64,000 nucleotides of DNA from Paenalcaligenes sp050487225. Its GTDB lineage: Bacteria > Pseudomonadota > Gammaproteobacteria > Burkholderiales > Burkholderiaceae_B. Below, piece by piece: positions 52,644 through 62,132 of this stretch. Below the pieces are notes generated by a model. It searched no databases and was not told the DNA's origin. It saw nothing but the letters and a program-made list of their open reading frames with translations. The position numbers and the translations under genes were made by a program. The stretch is from contig NZ_JBKQGY010000003.1 of the NCBI RefSeq assembly GCF_050487225.1, positions 372,001 to 436,000 on the forward strand. Reading direction: 5' to 3'. Positions within the stretch are counted from its first letter, which is position 1. Each line of letters starts with the position of its first letter.

Positions 52644-53842
52644 GCTGCTTTAGCCGCTGCCAATGCTTGGGTTAGATCCGCAATTAAATCTTGCGCATTT
52701 TCTAAGCCGGCATGTAAACGTATCAGTGGTTTGGTGTTGCGATTCCAGTAGGAGTGCGGCGTCACCAGTTCAGGCTCTACATACTGCACTAGGCTCTCGA
52801 AACCACCCCATGAATAGCCAATACCAAACAGCGTCAACGCATTCACAAAGCGACGCGCCTGTTCAGGTTGCAGGTTCAAACTGAAGGCCAACATACCGTT
52901 AGAGCCTGTGGCATCACGTTTCCATAATGCATGACCTGGGTCGCTAGGCAAGGCGGGGTGAAATACACGCTCTACCTCGGGCAAGGTACTCAAGAATTCG
53001 GCCAGTTTCAGGCCATTGGATGCACTTTCACGCATACGCACCGACAAGGTACGCACACCGCGCAATGCTAGCCACACGTCATCGGCACTCACCGAATAAC
53101 CCAAGGCGTAATTCGTTTTCTTCACCGCAGAAATCAGGGCTGGGTTATCGCCCACCACCACTGCGCCCATCATCAAATCAGAGTGGCCCGCCACATATTT
53201 GGTCGCGGCAATCACCGATACATCCACGCCCAGCTCTAATGGTCTGTAGGCATAGCCAGAGCCCCATGTGTTATCAGCAACAGTCACCAGATTATGCTCT
53301 TTGGCTACAGCGACTAAGGCGGGCACATCCAGCATTTGCATCAACAGCGAACCGGGAGACTCCAAATACAGCATTTTGGTATTAGGACGTATGGCAGCAC
53401 GCACAGACTCCGCATCTGGTTTCACATACGTGATCTCTATACCCAAACGTTTAGCCAAACCAGAATCATAAAGCCGTACAGGCGCGTAGGCAGAGTCAGT
53501 CACCAACACATGGTCACCGTGCTGCGCCAAGGCGGTAATGCTTAAAGCAATTGAGGCCATACCAGAGGGCACAAGCGCACAGTACTGGCCTTGTTCTAAC
53601 TCACAAAACACCTGCTCTAACGCGGCATGTGTATCTAGCCCGCCCCGGCCGTAAGCCGGTCTGCGTTGGCCTGCCGCTTGGGCTGCTTGGGCAGCGTCTA
53701 AGTCTTCCAAGGAACGGAATCGCACCGTACTGGAACGCACGGAAGGAATCGCCACTGGGGCTGCGCCTGTTTGTGGGTCAAACTCGGCTAACCCTAAATG
53801 AGCAAGCAACGTATCCAGATGACGGTAAGAGGACTGACTCAT
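52640..53842 (-). CDS. metC: Cystathionine beta-lyase family PLP enzyme
   Basis: A 400-aa fold-type I enzyme of the Cys/Met metabolism family with ESPGSLLMQMLDVPAL, the PLP lysine in AATKYVAGHSDLMMGAVVV, and the C-terminal SWGGFESLVQY. MetC splits cystathionine to homocysteine, pyruvate and ammonia; paralogues degrade other sulphur amino acids. Overlap with ansA suggests a shared role in amino-acid breakdown. The symbol is by best family guess. Confidence 0.85.
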   Translation of the reverse strand: MSQSSYRHLDTLLAHLGLAEFDPQTGAAPVAIPSVRSSTVRFRSLEDLDAAQAAQAAGQRRPAYGRGGLDTHAALEQVFCELEQGQYCALVPSGMASIALSITALAQHGDHVLVTDSAYAPVRLYDSGLAKRLGIEITYVKPDAESVRAAIRPNTKMLYLESPGSLLMQMLDVPALVAVAKEHNLVTVADNTWGSGYAYRPLELGVDVSVIAATKYVAGHSDLMMGAVVVGDNPALISAVKKTNYALGYSVSADDVWLALRGVRTLSVRMRESASNGLKLAEFLSTLPEVERVFHPALPSDPGHALWKRDATGSNGMLAFSLNLQPEQARRFVNALTLFGIGYSWGGFESLVQYVEPELVTPHSYWNRNTKPLIRLHAGLENAQDLIADLTQALAAAKAA

Positions 53843-53920
53843 AGTGACTGTACCCTGCAGAAATTAGCTAAAGGTATACGCTAGCATAAAGTCTGCAGAG
53901 GCGGTACAGCCACGATGGCA

Positions 53921-54991
53921 TTAGCTACACACGAAATAATAGATGCCATCTGCGCGTTTTTCGCGGCGCAACTTGCCCTCGTACCACAGCGCATGCAAGT
54001 GAGCCAAAGCTTCACCCATCGCAAAGGTGAGTTGATGCAGATCCAACTCGCGCTTAAATAACACGGGCACCAAACCGGCGGCATTCAGGCCAGCACTACC
54101 ACAGGCTTCTAAGGTGTCGACCAAACGATCTTTATGGTGCTGTTGCAAATCATCGATACGCCCATGTAACCCTCGGAATACTTTGCCATGCGACGGCAAA
54201 ATCAACACGTCTTCCGGCAATACACGGTATTCATCCAACGAGGTCAAAAAGCAGGGCAATGGATTTGCTTCAGGCTCGTGGTCAAACACGCTGACGTTGG
54301 TAGAAATACGTGGCAGCATCATGTCGCCAGAAATTAGTACATTCAACGCTGGGCTGTACAGCGATACATGCTCTGGCGCATGGCCGTAACCCACAATAAT
54401 TTCCCACTGGTTAGCACCAATCGTAATGCTGTGGCCTGCCATCAAACGGTGGAAGCTGCTGGGCATATCGGACACCAACCCAGGGTAATAGCCAGCGCGT
54501 TCTTTGATTTTTTGTTGGGACTCTGGGTCGCTCAAACCGTTACGCCCAAAGTGCGCCGCCGCGTTCTCACCACTTTGCTGCGCTGCTTTGGCATCATGAC
54601 GACGCTGCGACCACAAACAGGCCACTGTGTAATCGGTCATGCTCATGTACAACGGCGCTTTCCAGTGCTCACACAACCAGCCTGCCAAGCCCACGTGATC
54701 AGGGTGCATGTGAGTGACCAGCACGCGCAATACCGGCAAGCCCTGCAACTGTGTGGCAAACAACTGCTCCCATTGCTCGCGAATCACCTCTTTGTTCACG
54801 CCGCAATCCACAATCATCCACCCTTGCTGCCCTTCATACTCATCGCGCAGCAACCACACGTTGATGTGATTTAAGGCAAACGGTAACGGTAATCTCGCCC
54901 AAAAAACGCCAGGGGCAACTTCCATGATCTGACTAGGCTCAGGCAGTGTGTCACCAAAGGGATAGGTCACTGCTTCTTGGGTATCTTGCAT
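53921..54991 (-). CDS. MBL fold metallo-hydrolase
   Basis: The 356-aa protein has the metallo-beta-lactamase motif VLVTHMHPDHVGLAGWL, further metal ligands in GYGHAPEHVSLY and SGDMMLPRIS, and a C-terminal winged-helix-like region with REKRADGIYYF. This two-part build resembles LACTB2-like and other hydrolases of unknown substrate. The start at 54991 was chosen from GGAG eight bases upstream; a longer frame adds a poor N-terminus. It is divergent from aceK. Confidence 0.88.
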   Translation of the reverse strand: MQDTQEAVTYPFGDTLPEPSQIMEVAPGVFWARLPLPFALNHINVWLLRDEYEGQQGWMIVDCGVNKEVIREQWEQLFATQLQGLPVLRVLVTHMHPDHVGLAGWLCEHWKAPLYMSMTDYTVACLWSQRRHDAKAAQQSGENAAAHFGRNGLSDPESQQKIKERAGYYPGLVSDMPSSFHRLMAGHSITIGANQWEIIVGYGHAPEHVSLYSPALNVLISGDMMLPRISTNVSVFDHEPEANPLPCFLTSLDEYRVLPEDVLILPSHGKVFRGLHGRIDDLQQHHKDRLVDTLEACGSAGLNAAGLVPVLFKRELDLHQLTFAMGEALAHLHALWYEGKLRREKRADGIYYFVCS

Positions 54992-55116
54992 TCTGTCTTC
55001 TCCAATCATTACGTTCGTGCTTTGCAACAGGCATAATAGGACAGCCCCTTGCCTCAGCCAATCTTTGTTTGCTGAAGCGCACTTTCTGGAACTTTTCACC
55101 TTGGTAACACGCAGCC

Positions 55117-56952
55117 ATGTTTGAGTCAGATAGTCCCAGCATCACCCCAGTTTCACCTAAAGGCCCTTCTCCACTGGATATTGCCCAGACCATTCTGAAT
55201 GGCTTTAACCGCCACTATGCGCTGTTTCGTTACAGTGCGCAGCGTGCCAAAGTGCTGTTCGAGTCTGCCGCGTGGCATGCCATACAACATCTGTCTCGTG
55301 AGCGTATCGAATATTACGATATACGCGTACGCGAATGTGCCACCATCCTTAGCTCAGCGCTTAAAGGAAACCGCACCACACCAGATGAGCATAGCCAACT
55401 TACCCATTTGGATGAACCCCAGCACCAATTTTGGCATCAGGTAAAACGGGAATTTGTAGGGCTGTTACGACGTCACCATCAGCCAGAATGTGCAGAAACG
55501 TTTTTTAACTCGGTGTCGTGCCGCGTACTGCACCGCAACTATTTCAACAACGATTTTCTCTTTGTACGCCCTGCTATCGCTACCGAATATCTGGATGGTA
55601 GCCGCCCGTCGTACCGTGCCTATTACCCGTTAGAACAAGGGTTAGTCGCTACGCTAAAAACCATGATTCAGGATTTCGGCTTGGCCGCACCCTTCGCGGA
55701 TTTGCCGGCCGAAGTACGTATCTTGGCGCGCCGCATTGTGCATACACTGCGCCAACGCTTGCCTGATGATCCCGGTCACCGCCTAGGCCCAGACTGCCAA
55801 TTCCAAGTCTTGAACTCACTGTTCTTCCGTAACAAGGGTGCATATATTGTGGGGCGCTTTATTAACCACGGCAACATTCACCCCTTTGCGATTGCGCTGA
55901 CGCACACACCGGCTGGCTCTATTTCGCTGGATGCCTTGTTAGACACCAGTGACGACATCAGTACGCTGTTCAGCTTTACCCGCGCCTATTTCTTGGTGGA
56001 TATGGAGACCCCTTCCGCCTATGTGAATTTTTTAGTCACCTTACTGCCCCGCAAGTCCAAGGCCGAGTTCTACAACGCCATCGGTTTGCAAAAACAAGGG
56101 AAAACACTGTTTTACCGCGATTTTCTTTACCATTTAGCGCATTCCAGAGACCAATTCACCTTATCAGCCGGTATTAAAGGGATGGTGATGTGCGTGTTCA
56201 CGTTGCCCTCATACCCATACGTCTTCAAACTTATACGCGACCGCATACGCAAAAGCGGCATGGATCACGCCACCGTCAAAGAACGCTATCAACTGGTGAA
56301 AAAACACGACCGTGCAGGACGTATGGCCGATACCTGGGAATACTCACAAGTCGCCTTACCGTTAGACCGCTTTGACCCCGAATTACTGGAAGAACTACGC
56401 CGTGAAGTACCGTCACAAATAGAAGAAAGCGACGGCTCACTGGTTTTGCGTCATGTGTACATTGAGCGCCGCATGTTGCCACTGAACTTGTTCTTATCTC
56501 GTGCCAGTGAAACAGCCATTGAAGGCGCAATCAAACAATACGGTGACGCCATACGCGAACTGGCAGCAAACAATATTTTCCCTGGTGATATGCTGTACAA
56601 AAACTTTGGCCTTACCCGCTTAGGACGCCTTGTTTTCTATGACTACGATGAAATTCAACGTATGACGGAAATGCAGTTTCGCACCATTCCAGCCGCGCCC
56701 AACGAAGAGGCTGAAATGTCCGGCGAGCCATGGTATCCCATTGGTAAGAACGACGTATTTCCCGAAGAGTTTGAATACTTTTTGCTGGGCGACCCGCGTA
56801 TCAAAGAAGCCTTCAAAAAGTACCATGCAGAATTGCTGGATGCGCACTGGTGGAATCAATGCCGCGAGCGTGTCGCACAGGGCAGATTAGAGAATATTTA
56901 TCCCTATCCCCTTACTAAGCGATTAGATAATTGCCGCAGTGCAGCAATTTAA
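55117..56952 (+). CDS. aceK: Isocitrate dehydrogenase kinase/phosphatase
   Basis: The 611-aa protein is AceK: an N-terminal regulatory part and a C-terminal protein-kinase-like part. Matching segments are LSAGIKGMVMCVFTLPSYPYVFKLI (ATP-binding, glycine-poor loop and lysine) and NNIFPGDMLYKNFGLTRLGRLVFYDYDEI (catalytic Asp and metal-site Asp). It phosphorylates and dephosphorylates isocitrate dehydrogenase, switching carbon to the glyoxylate shunt during growth on acetate. The usual aceBA neighbours are absent. Confidence 0.95.
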   Translation: MFESDSPSITPVSPKGPSPLDIAQTILNGFNRHYALFRYSAQRAKVLFESAAWHAIQHLSRERIEYYDIRVRECATILSSALKGNRTTPDEHSQLTHLDEPQHQFWHQVKREFVGLLRRHHQPECAETFFNSVSCRVLHRNYFNNDFLFVRPAIATEYLDGSRPSYRAYYPLEQGLVATLKTMIQDFGLAAPFADLPAEVRILARRIVHTLRQRLPDDPGHRLGPDCQFQVLNSLFFRNKGAYIVGRFINHGNIHPFAIALTHTPAGSISLDALLDTSDDISTLFSFTRAYFLVDMETPSAYVNFLVTLLPRKSKAEFYNAIGLQKQGKTLFYRDFLYHLAHSRDQFTLSAGIKGMVMCVFTLPSYPYVFKLIRDRIRKSGMDHATVKERYQLVKKHDRAGRMADTWEYSQVALPLDRFDPELLEELRREVPSQIEESDGSLVLRHVYIERRMLPLNLFLSRASETAIEGAIKQYGDAIRELAANNIFPGDMLYKNFGLTRLGRLVFYDYDEIQRMTEMQFRTIPAAPNEEAEMSGEPWYPIGKNDVFPEEFEYFLLGDPRIKEAFKKYHAELLDAHWWNQCRERVAQGRLENIYPYPLTKRLDNCRSAAI

Positions 56953-57004
56953 TGGATAATGGTGTGACATCAACCTGACTACAACAACCCGAGGAGCTCT
57001 TGCC

Positions 57005-58186
57005 ATGTCAGATCCTGTTGTGATTGCTTCGATTGCCCGTACCCCTATGGGTGCCATGATGGGTAGTCTTTCTTCCCTAGCCGCTCACGAACTGGGTGCG
57101 GCTGCCATTAAAGCCGCTGTAGAGCGCGCTGGTATTGATTCTGCCCTGATCGACGAAGTGATCATGGGTAACGTACTGCAAGCTGGCCAAGGCCAAGCGC
57201 CTGCACGCCAAGCCGCTATTGGTGCGGGTCTGCCGAAAAGCGTAGGTGCAACCACCGTCCACAAAGTGTGTGGTTCCGGTATGCGTGCTGCCATGTTTGG
57301 CCACGATATGCTGGTAGGTGGCAGTGCTGACGTCGTCGTTGCTGGCGGTCAAGAAAGCATGAGCAATGCTCCTTACCTGTTGCTGCGTGGTCGTCAAGGC
57401 TACCGTTATGGTCACTCCACCGTGTATGACCACATGGCATTGGACGGCCTAGAAGACGCGTACCAAAAAGGTACAGCGATGGGTGTTTTTGCAGAAAGCT
57501 GCGTAGACAAATACCAATTCACCCGTGAAGAACAAGATGCCTTCACCCTAGAATCTCTGCGCCGTGCTACAGAAGCCAGCAAAGATGGCAGCTTTGCGTT
57601 TGAAATTACACCCGTAACCATTGCTGGCCGCAAAGGCGACACCGTTGTGGATACAGACGAAGCACCTCAACGTGCTATGCCTGAAAAAATCCCAACCCTG
57701 CGTCCTGCCTTCAAAAAAGACGGTTCCATCACTGCTGCTACCTCATCCTCCATTTCGGATGGTGCTGCTGCTATGGTGTTGATGCGTTCGTCTACCGCTG
57801 GCGAGCTGGGTGTCAAACCTTTGGCAAAAATCGTAGGCCACACACAGTTTGCGCATGAACCAGAATGGTTCACTACCGCTCCTGTAGGCGCGATTGAAAA
57901 ACTGCTGAAAAAAACCGGCTGGAAAGTTGAAGACGTAGACCTGTTTGAAATCAACGAAGCTTTCGCCGTAGTCACCATGGCTGCCATGAAAGAGCTGAAC
58001 ATCCCTCACGACAAAGTGAACGTTCACGGTGGTGCGACAGCATTGGGTCACCCTATTGGTGCATCCGGCGCTCGCTTGATCGCAACACTGGTAGGCGCGT
58101 TGAAACACAAAGGCCTGAAACGCGGTATTGCTTCTCTGTGTATTGGTGGTGGTGAAGCCGTCGCTATCGCCGTGGAAATGCTGTAA
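57005..58186 (+). CDS. Acetyl-CoA acetyltransferase (thiolase)
   Basis: A 393-aa biosynthetic-type thiolase. The nucleophile Cys lies in VHKVCGSGMRAAM, the His in GGATALGHPIGASGAR, and the second Cys in SLCIGGGEAVAI. It joins two acetyl-CoA to acetoacetyl-CoA (PhaA/AtoB type). The ATG follows GAGGAG. It is monocistronic between aceK and an ABC binding protein; a double hairpin follows the stop. There is no phaB or phaC nearby, so a polyhydroxyalkanoate role is not shown. Confidence 0.94.
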   Translation: MSDPVVIASIARTPMGAMMGSLSSLAAHELGAAAIKAAVERAGIDSALIDEVIMGNVLQAGQGQAPARQAAIGAGLPKSVGATTVHKVCGSGMRAAMFGHDMLVGGSADVVVAGGQESMSNAPYLLLRGRQGYRYGHSTVYDHMALDGLEDAYQKGTAMGVFAESCVDKYQFTREEQDAFTLESLRRATEASKDGSFAFEITPVTIAGRKGDTVVDTDEAPQRAMPEKIPTLRPAFKKDGSITAATSSSISDGAAAMVLMRSSTAGELGVKPLAKIVGHTQFAHEPEWFTTAPVGAIEKLLKKTGWKVEDVDLFEINEAFAVVTMAAMKELNIPHDKVNVHGGATALGHPIGASGARLIATLVGALKHKGLKRGIASLCIGGGEAVAIAVEML

Positions 58187-58209
58187 TTTACGGCACTGCT
58201 GTTACCTAC

Positions 58210-58233
58210 ACGCCAGTGTGAAAACACTGGCGT
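58210..58233 (+). promoter_or_regulatory. Hairpin after thiolase gene
   Basis: ACGCCAGTGT-GAAA-ACACTGGCGT, a perfect 10-bp stem with a stable GNRA-type tetraloop. It precedes the terminator and may stabilise the mRNA end. Confidence 0.7.
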
Positions 58234-58242
58234 AGAGAGCTG

Positions 58243-58279
58243 AAAACCTCTGGTGTTTTGCCAGAGGTTTTTTCGTTTT
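58243..58279 (+). terminator. Terminator of thiolase gene
   Basis: AAAACCTCTGG/CCAGAGGTTTT stem with a 7-base loop and a following T-run. Confidence 0.9.
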
Positions 58280-58547
58280 AGCGCTGTATTCATTGCACTC
58301 GCTGGGGATTGCGGAAATACTCCATTAGCGAGCACGTAGTAACCATGCATATATGTAGCTCTATCGGCCTAAGAAACCCAAATTTCCACACATTCCTGCA
58401 ACATCTACACCTTATATCCCGTGCTAACCCTAGCGAGACTACGCTAAAGACCAAAGCAACGCAGGTTATGCGTTAAAATCGTTAGCTTGAAGTGGGAAAT
58501 CGCATTCCTACTGCCCATATCTATCCCGCTTTCTCTACGAGGAACTC
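58280..58547. other. Intergenic region before LivK-type gene
   Basis: No gene seen. The 3' half should hold the promoter of the binding-protein gene (a TAAAAT box lies at about 58474), but no convincing -35 was identified. Confidence 0.4.
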
Positions 58548-59696
58548 ATGCTACTGCGTACCTTGCTGGTGACTCTGGCTACTGCTTTTGCTCTGCAATC
58601 ACCCATCGCCTCTGCCCAAGTCAAGGTAGGGGTCATTACCTCCTCCACTGGCTCTACCGCCATGGTTGGCATTCCGCAAAACAATACGGTTCCTCTGCTC
58701 CCTCAGAAAGCTGGCGATCTGGATATCGAATACATTGCGTTGGACGATGCTAGCGTCACCAACCAAACGGTGACGGCTTTCCGCAAGCTGATCTCCGAGC
58801 ACCAAATCGATGCGTTGATTGGGCCTACTGGCTCACCGCATGCGATTAGCTTGATCCCTTTTGCTGCAGAATCCGGTACACCGATTTTGTCACCCGTGGG
58901 TGCTGCAGCCGTGATCTTGCCCATGACACCAGAGAAAAAGTGGATTTTCAAAACCACTCAAAACGATGACATCATCGGATCTGCATTGGTTAAACACATG
59001 GTGGACAACGGCGTTAAAACCGCAGGTTTCATTGGCTTTAACGATGCCTACGGCGAAAGCTGGTTGAACGTGTTTAACCAACTGGCTGCTGAAAACGGTA
59101 TTGAGATTGTCGCTACCGAACGCTATGTACGTTCAGACAACTCGGTAACTGGCCAAGCACTGAAAGTGTTCTCCGCTAAGCCTGATGCCGTGCTGATCGC
59201 AGGTACTGGCGCTGCCGCTGTGCTGCCACAAGTAACCTTGGCAAAACTGGGCTACGAAGGCCAGTTCTACCAAACTCACGGTGCGGCACTGCCTGCATTC
59301 TTGTCGCTGGGTGGCCCTGAAGTAGAAGGTACAGTGTTGGCTGCTAGCTTGATGTTGGTGCTGCCTGAAATCGACGACAGCAACCCGTCTAAAGCAATTG
59401 CTCAAGACTACATTGACCGTTACACCGCCAAATACGGTGAAGCCCCAGCTACGTTTGGTGCCAACGTATTTGATGCTGGTTTGTTGCTAGAAAAAGCGAT
59501 CCCTGTTGCCGCACAAAAAGCGCAACCCGGTACGCCTGAGTTCCGCGCTGCCTTGCGTGATGCTCTGGAACAAACCACGGAGCTTGTGGCCACACAGGGT
59601 GTGTACAACATGACGCCTGAAGATCACAGCGGCTTTGATGAGCGTGGTCGTGAGATGATCATCGTGAAAGATGGTCAGTGGCGATTACTGAAATAA
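58548..59696 (+). CDS. ABC transporter substrate-binding protein, branched-chain amino acid type
   Basis: The 382-aa periplasmic protein has a signal peptide (to about residue 25, SAQV) and the type 1 periplasmic binding fold of LivJ/LivK proteins: KVGVITSSTGSTAMVGIPQNN, SEHQIDALIGPTGSPHAISLIP and GFIGFNDAYGESWLNVF. Ligands of relatives include branched-chain amino acids, amides, urea and aromatic acids. No permease or ATPase for it is nearby, so it is an orphan that uses transporter parts coded elsewhere. A strong terminator follows. Confidence 0.9.
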   Translation: MLLRTLLVTLATAFALQSPIASAQVKVGVITSSTGSTAMVGIPQNNTVPLLPQKAGDLDIEYIALDDASVTNQTVTAFRKLISEHQIDALIGPTGSPHAISLIPFAAESGTPILSPVGAAAVILPMTPEKKWIFKTTQNDDIIGSALVKHMVDNGVKTAGFIGFNDAYGESWLNVFNQLAAENGIEIVATERYVRSDNSVTGQALKVFSAKPDAVLIAGTGAAAVLPQVTLAKLGYEGQFYQTHGAALPAFLSLGGPEVEGTVLAASLMLVLPEIDDSNPSKAIAQDYIDRYTAKYGEAPATFGANVFDAGLLLEKAIPVAAQKAQPGTPEFRAALRDALEQTTELVATQGVYNMTPEDHSGFDERGREMIIVKDGQWRLLK

Positions 59697-59709
59697 ACGC
59701 CTGATAACT

Positions 59710-59743
59710 AGCCGGGAAATCCACCAGATTCCCGGCTTTTTTT
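59710..59743 (+). terminator. Terminator of LivK-type gene
   Basis: AGCCGGGAA/TTCCCGGCT stem with a 10-base loop and seven T. Confidence 0.92.
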
Positions 59744-59880
59744 ACGCCGTAAACTCGAAGCATTTATTTACGCACCACCACTTCTGCAAGCATAGGCTCC
59801 ATGCTATGCTGCCCTAATAAAATTCTTATCGACATAGATATAAGAAAACCTGAATACAGGTATAACAACGGTGGAGCAAC

Positions 59881-60639
59881 ATGGAACAACATAGAGTCAT
59901 CCTCATTACGGGTGCTGGTTCAGGTATTGGTGCGGCCATCGCTCGTACCCTCGCCTCTGAACACACCTCCCTTCTCTTACATTCGCGTGGCGCTGATGAC
60001 AGTAGCAAACAAGCCATGCAACACGTGCTAGACAGCGTACGCGCCTTAGGTGCTAAATCAGAATGCTACTTTGCTGACCTGAACCAGCCCCAACAAGCAC
60101 GTCGCATCGTCGAGTTTTGTGTGCAAACCTTTGGCACCGTAGATCAACTGGTCAGTAACGCCGGCCATGCCAGCAAGAAAAACCTACAAGAAGCGTCGTC
60201 TCTAGACTTAGCCGAAGCCGTACAAAGCATGGCAGGGGCATTTCTTGAGCTAGTACAAAGCGCTAGACCGTATTTAGAAAAATCCTCCTGTGGCAGCATC
60301 GTGCTCACTAGCTCCTTTGTGGCGCACCGCTTCAAACCGGGTGAACTCTACCCCCTCACCGCTGCCGCCAAAGCCACTGCTGAAGCCTTGGCCATGAGCC
60401 TTGCCGCCGAACTAGCCGCTACGGGCGTGACCGTCAACTGTGTATTACCTGGCTATACCCTCAAAGACAGCCAACGTTATCCACAGGTAGACTGGCAAAA
60501 TCGCTTGCCCATGCCCCCTCTAGGACGTTTTGGCCAACCTGATGACGTAGCTGGCGCAGTAGCGTATTTGCTGAGTTCGCACGCCCGCTATGTGACCGGT
60601 CAGAAACTTTCTATAGATGGCGGTTTACGTCTAGGGTAA
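59881..60639 (+). CDS. SDR family oxidoreductase, YxxxK motif altered
   Basis: A 252-aa SDR: NAD(P)-binding ILITGAGSGIGAAIA, structural SNAG, serine in VLTSS (Ser144/145), C-terminal RFGQPDDVAGAVAYLLSS and GQKLSIDGG. The catalytic YxxxK position is TAAAK (Thr160, Lys164); the nearest Tyr, Tyr157, is three residues out. Activity may be changed or depend on Tyr157. GGAG precedes the ATG. It starts the group leading to the amino-acid ABC transporter, 48 bp upstream of the permease, so co-transcription is likely. Confidence 0.87.
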   Translation: MEQHRVILITGAGSGIGAAIARTLASEHTSLLLHSRGADDSSKQAMQHVLDSVRALGAKSECYFADLNQPQQARRIVEFCVQTFGTVDQLVSNAGHASKKNLQEASSLDLAEAVQSMAGAFLELVQSARPYLEKSSCGSIVLTSSFVAHRFKPGELYPLTAAAKATAEALAMSLAAELAATGVTVNCVLPGYTLKDSQRYPQVDWQNRLPMPPLGRFGQPDDVAGAVAYLLSSHARYVTGQKLSIDGGLRLG

Positions 60640-60687
60640 TCGCCGCTTTTTTCCGTTCTGTTTGCCGTAATACGGAGCTATAGGCCT

Positions 60688-61350
60688 ATGTATCAATGGG
60701 ACTTCAGCCAGGTCTGGCGCTACAAGGAAATCCTGCTGGCAGGTTTGGAATACACCTTGTTTTATACCGTGCTCAGCATTGCCTTCGGGCTAGTGCTGGG
60801 TTTGTTTGTCGCACTAGGTCGCATCAGCAGCCCACGTGCCTTGGGCATCCCGCTACGCGGAGCCGTAGAGCTATTTCGATGCACCCCGTTTCTGGTCATC
60901 TTGATCTGGTTCTACTACGCCCTACCCGTACTGATTGACATCAATCTGTCAGCCCCTATGGCGGCGCTACTCGCCCTGTCGTTGTATGGCGCAGCCTTCT
61001 ACTCGGAGATCATCCGTGCGGGGATTGTGTCTATTGACCCCGGGCAAGTCGAAGCTGCCAAAGCACTAGGCATGCGAAAGTGGCAAGCCTTACGCCGTGT
61101 GATCTTGCCACAAGCGTTCAAACGCATGATCCCACCGTTGATGAACCAGTCTATTTTGCAGCTGAAAAACACCTCGTTGGTGTCGGTGCTGGCTGTACCC
61201 GACTTGGTGTATCAAGGGCAGCTTATTGCACACGAAACCTACCGCCCACTAGAGGTCTATACCGTGGTGGCCTTGGCGTATTTCGTTGTACTGTTCCCAG
61301 CCACCCTGCTGGTGCAGCACATTGAAAACCGTTTGGCTCGCAGCAACTAG
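60688..61350 (+). CDS. Polar amino acid ABC transporter permease
   Basis: A 220-aa permease of the HisMQ/GlnP type with the membrane-coupling region EAAKALGMRKWQALRRVILPQAFKRMIPPLMNQ and the family segment GAVELFRCTPFLVILIWFYY. It probably forms a homodimer since only one permease gene is present. The ATPase gene follows after 11 bp. The binding protein is most likely the Tat-type one at the right edge. Confidence 0.92.
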   Translation: MYQWDFSQVWRYKEILLAGLEYTLFYTVLSIAFGLVLGLFVALGRISSPRALGIPLRGAVELFRCTPFLVILIWFYYALPVLIDINLSAPMAALLALSLYGAAFYSEIIRAGIVSIDPGQVEAAKALGMRKWQALRRVILPQAFKRMIPPLMNQSILQLKNTSLVSVLAVPDLVYQGQLIAHETYRPLEVYTVVALAYFVVLFPATLLVQHIENRLARSN

Positions 61351-61361
61351 GGAGCACGACC

Positions 61362-62132
61362 ATGATTCATGTACGAAATCTGCGTAAAGCCTATGGTGAC
61401 AACGTGGTGCTTAAGGATATTTCCTTAGAGGTGCCTAAGGGAGCCGTACTGGCCCTGATAGGCCCATCAGGATCCGGGAAATCCACTTTGTTGCGCTGTT
61501 TAAACCTACTGGTACAGCCCGATGGCGGGACAGTACAAGTAGGCGACATACACTTTGACTTCAGCCAAAAAAAGCGCCAACCCAGCGATGCTGAACAAGC
61601 CTGCTTTCGCACCTCTACCGGCATGGTGTTTCAGCACTTCAACCTGTTCCCTCACATGAACGTGCTGCAAAACGTGATGGAAGGCCCCATCACCGTGCGC
61701 AAACACAGTCGCGCACAAGCCGCTGAGCAAGCGAAAATTTTGCTAGAAAAAGTGGGGCTACTACACAAGGCTGAGTTCTTTCCCAACCGTTTATCGGGTG
61801 GTGAAAAACAGCGTGTTGCCATTGCACGTGCCTTGGCAATGCAACCTAGCGTGATGCTGTTTGACGAAGCCACCTCGGCACTAGACCCTGAACTAGTAGG
61901 TGAAGTGCTTAATGTGATGCGTACCTTGGCCCAAGAAGGAATGACCATGGTGATCGTCACGCACGAAATAGAATTTGCCCGTGAAATGGCCGATAGAGTG
62001 CTATTCATGAAAGACGGTGTGGTGGTAGAGGAAGGGCCTGCAAAACAGCTGATAGACAGCCCGCAGCAACCCGCTACCCAAGCGTTTCTTAGCCACTTCC
62101 ACCATGCTAGCCAGCGAGGTGCTCATGTCTGA
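61362..62132 (+). CDS. Polar amino acid ABC transporter ATPase
   Basis: A 256-aa GlnQ-type ATPase: Walker A GPSGSGKSTLLRCLN, Q-loop VFQHFNLFPHMNV, signature LSGGEKQRVAIARAL, Walker B VMLFDEATSALDPE, H-loop VTHEIEFA. Its 3' end overlaps the following small ORF by 8 bp, showing translational coupling to the amidase part of the operon. Confidence 0.94.
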   Translation: MIHVRNLRKAYGDNVVLKDISLEVPKGAVLALIGPSGSGKSTLLRCLNLLVQPDGGTVQVGDIHFDFSQKKRQPSDAEQACFRTSTGMVFQHFNLFPHMNVLQNVMEGPITVRKHSRAQAAEQAKILLEKVGLLHKAEFFPNRLSGGEKQRVAIARALAMQPSVMLFDEATSALDPELVGEVLNVMRTLAQEGMTMVIVTHEIEFAREMADRVLFMKDGVVVEEGPAKQLIDSPQQPATQAFLSHFHHASQRGAHV

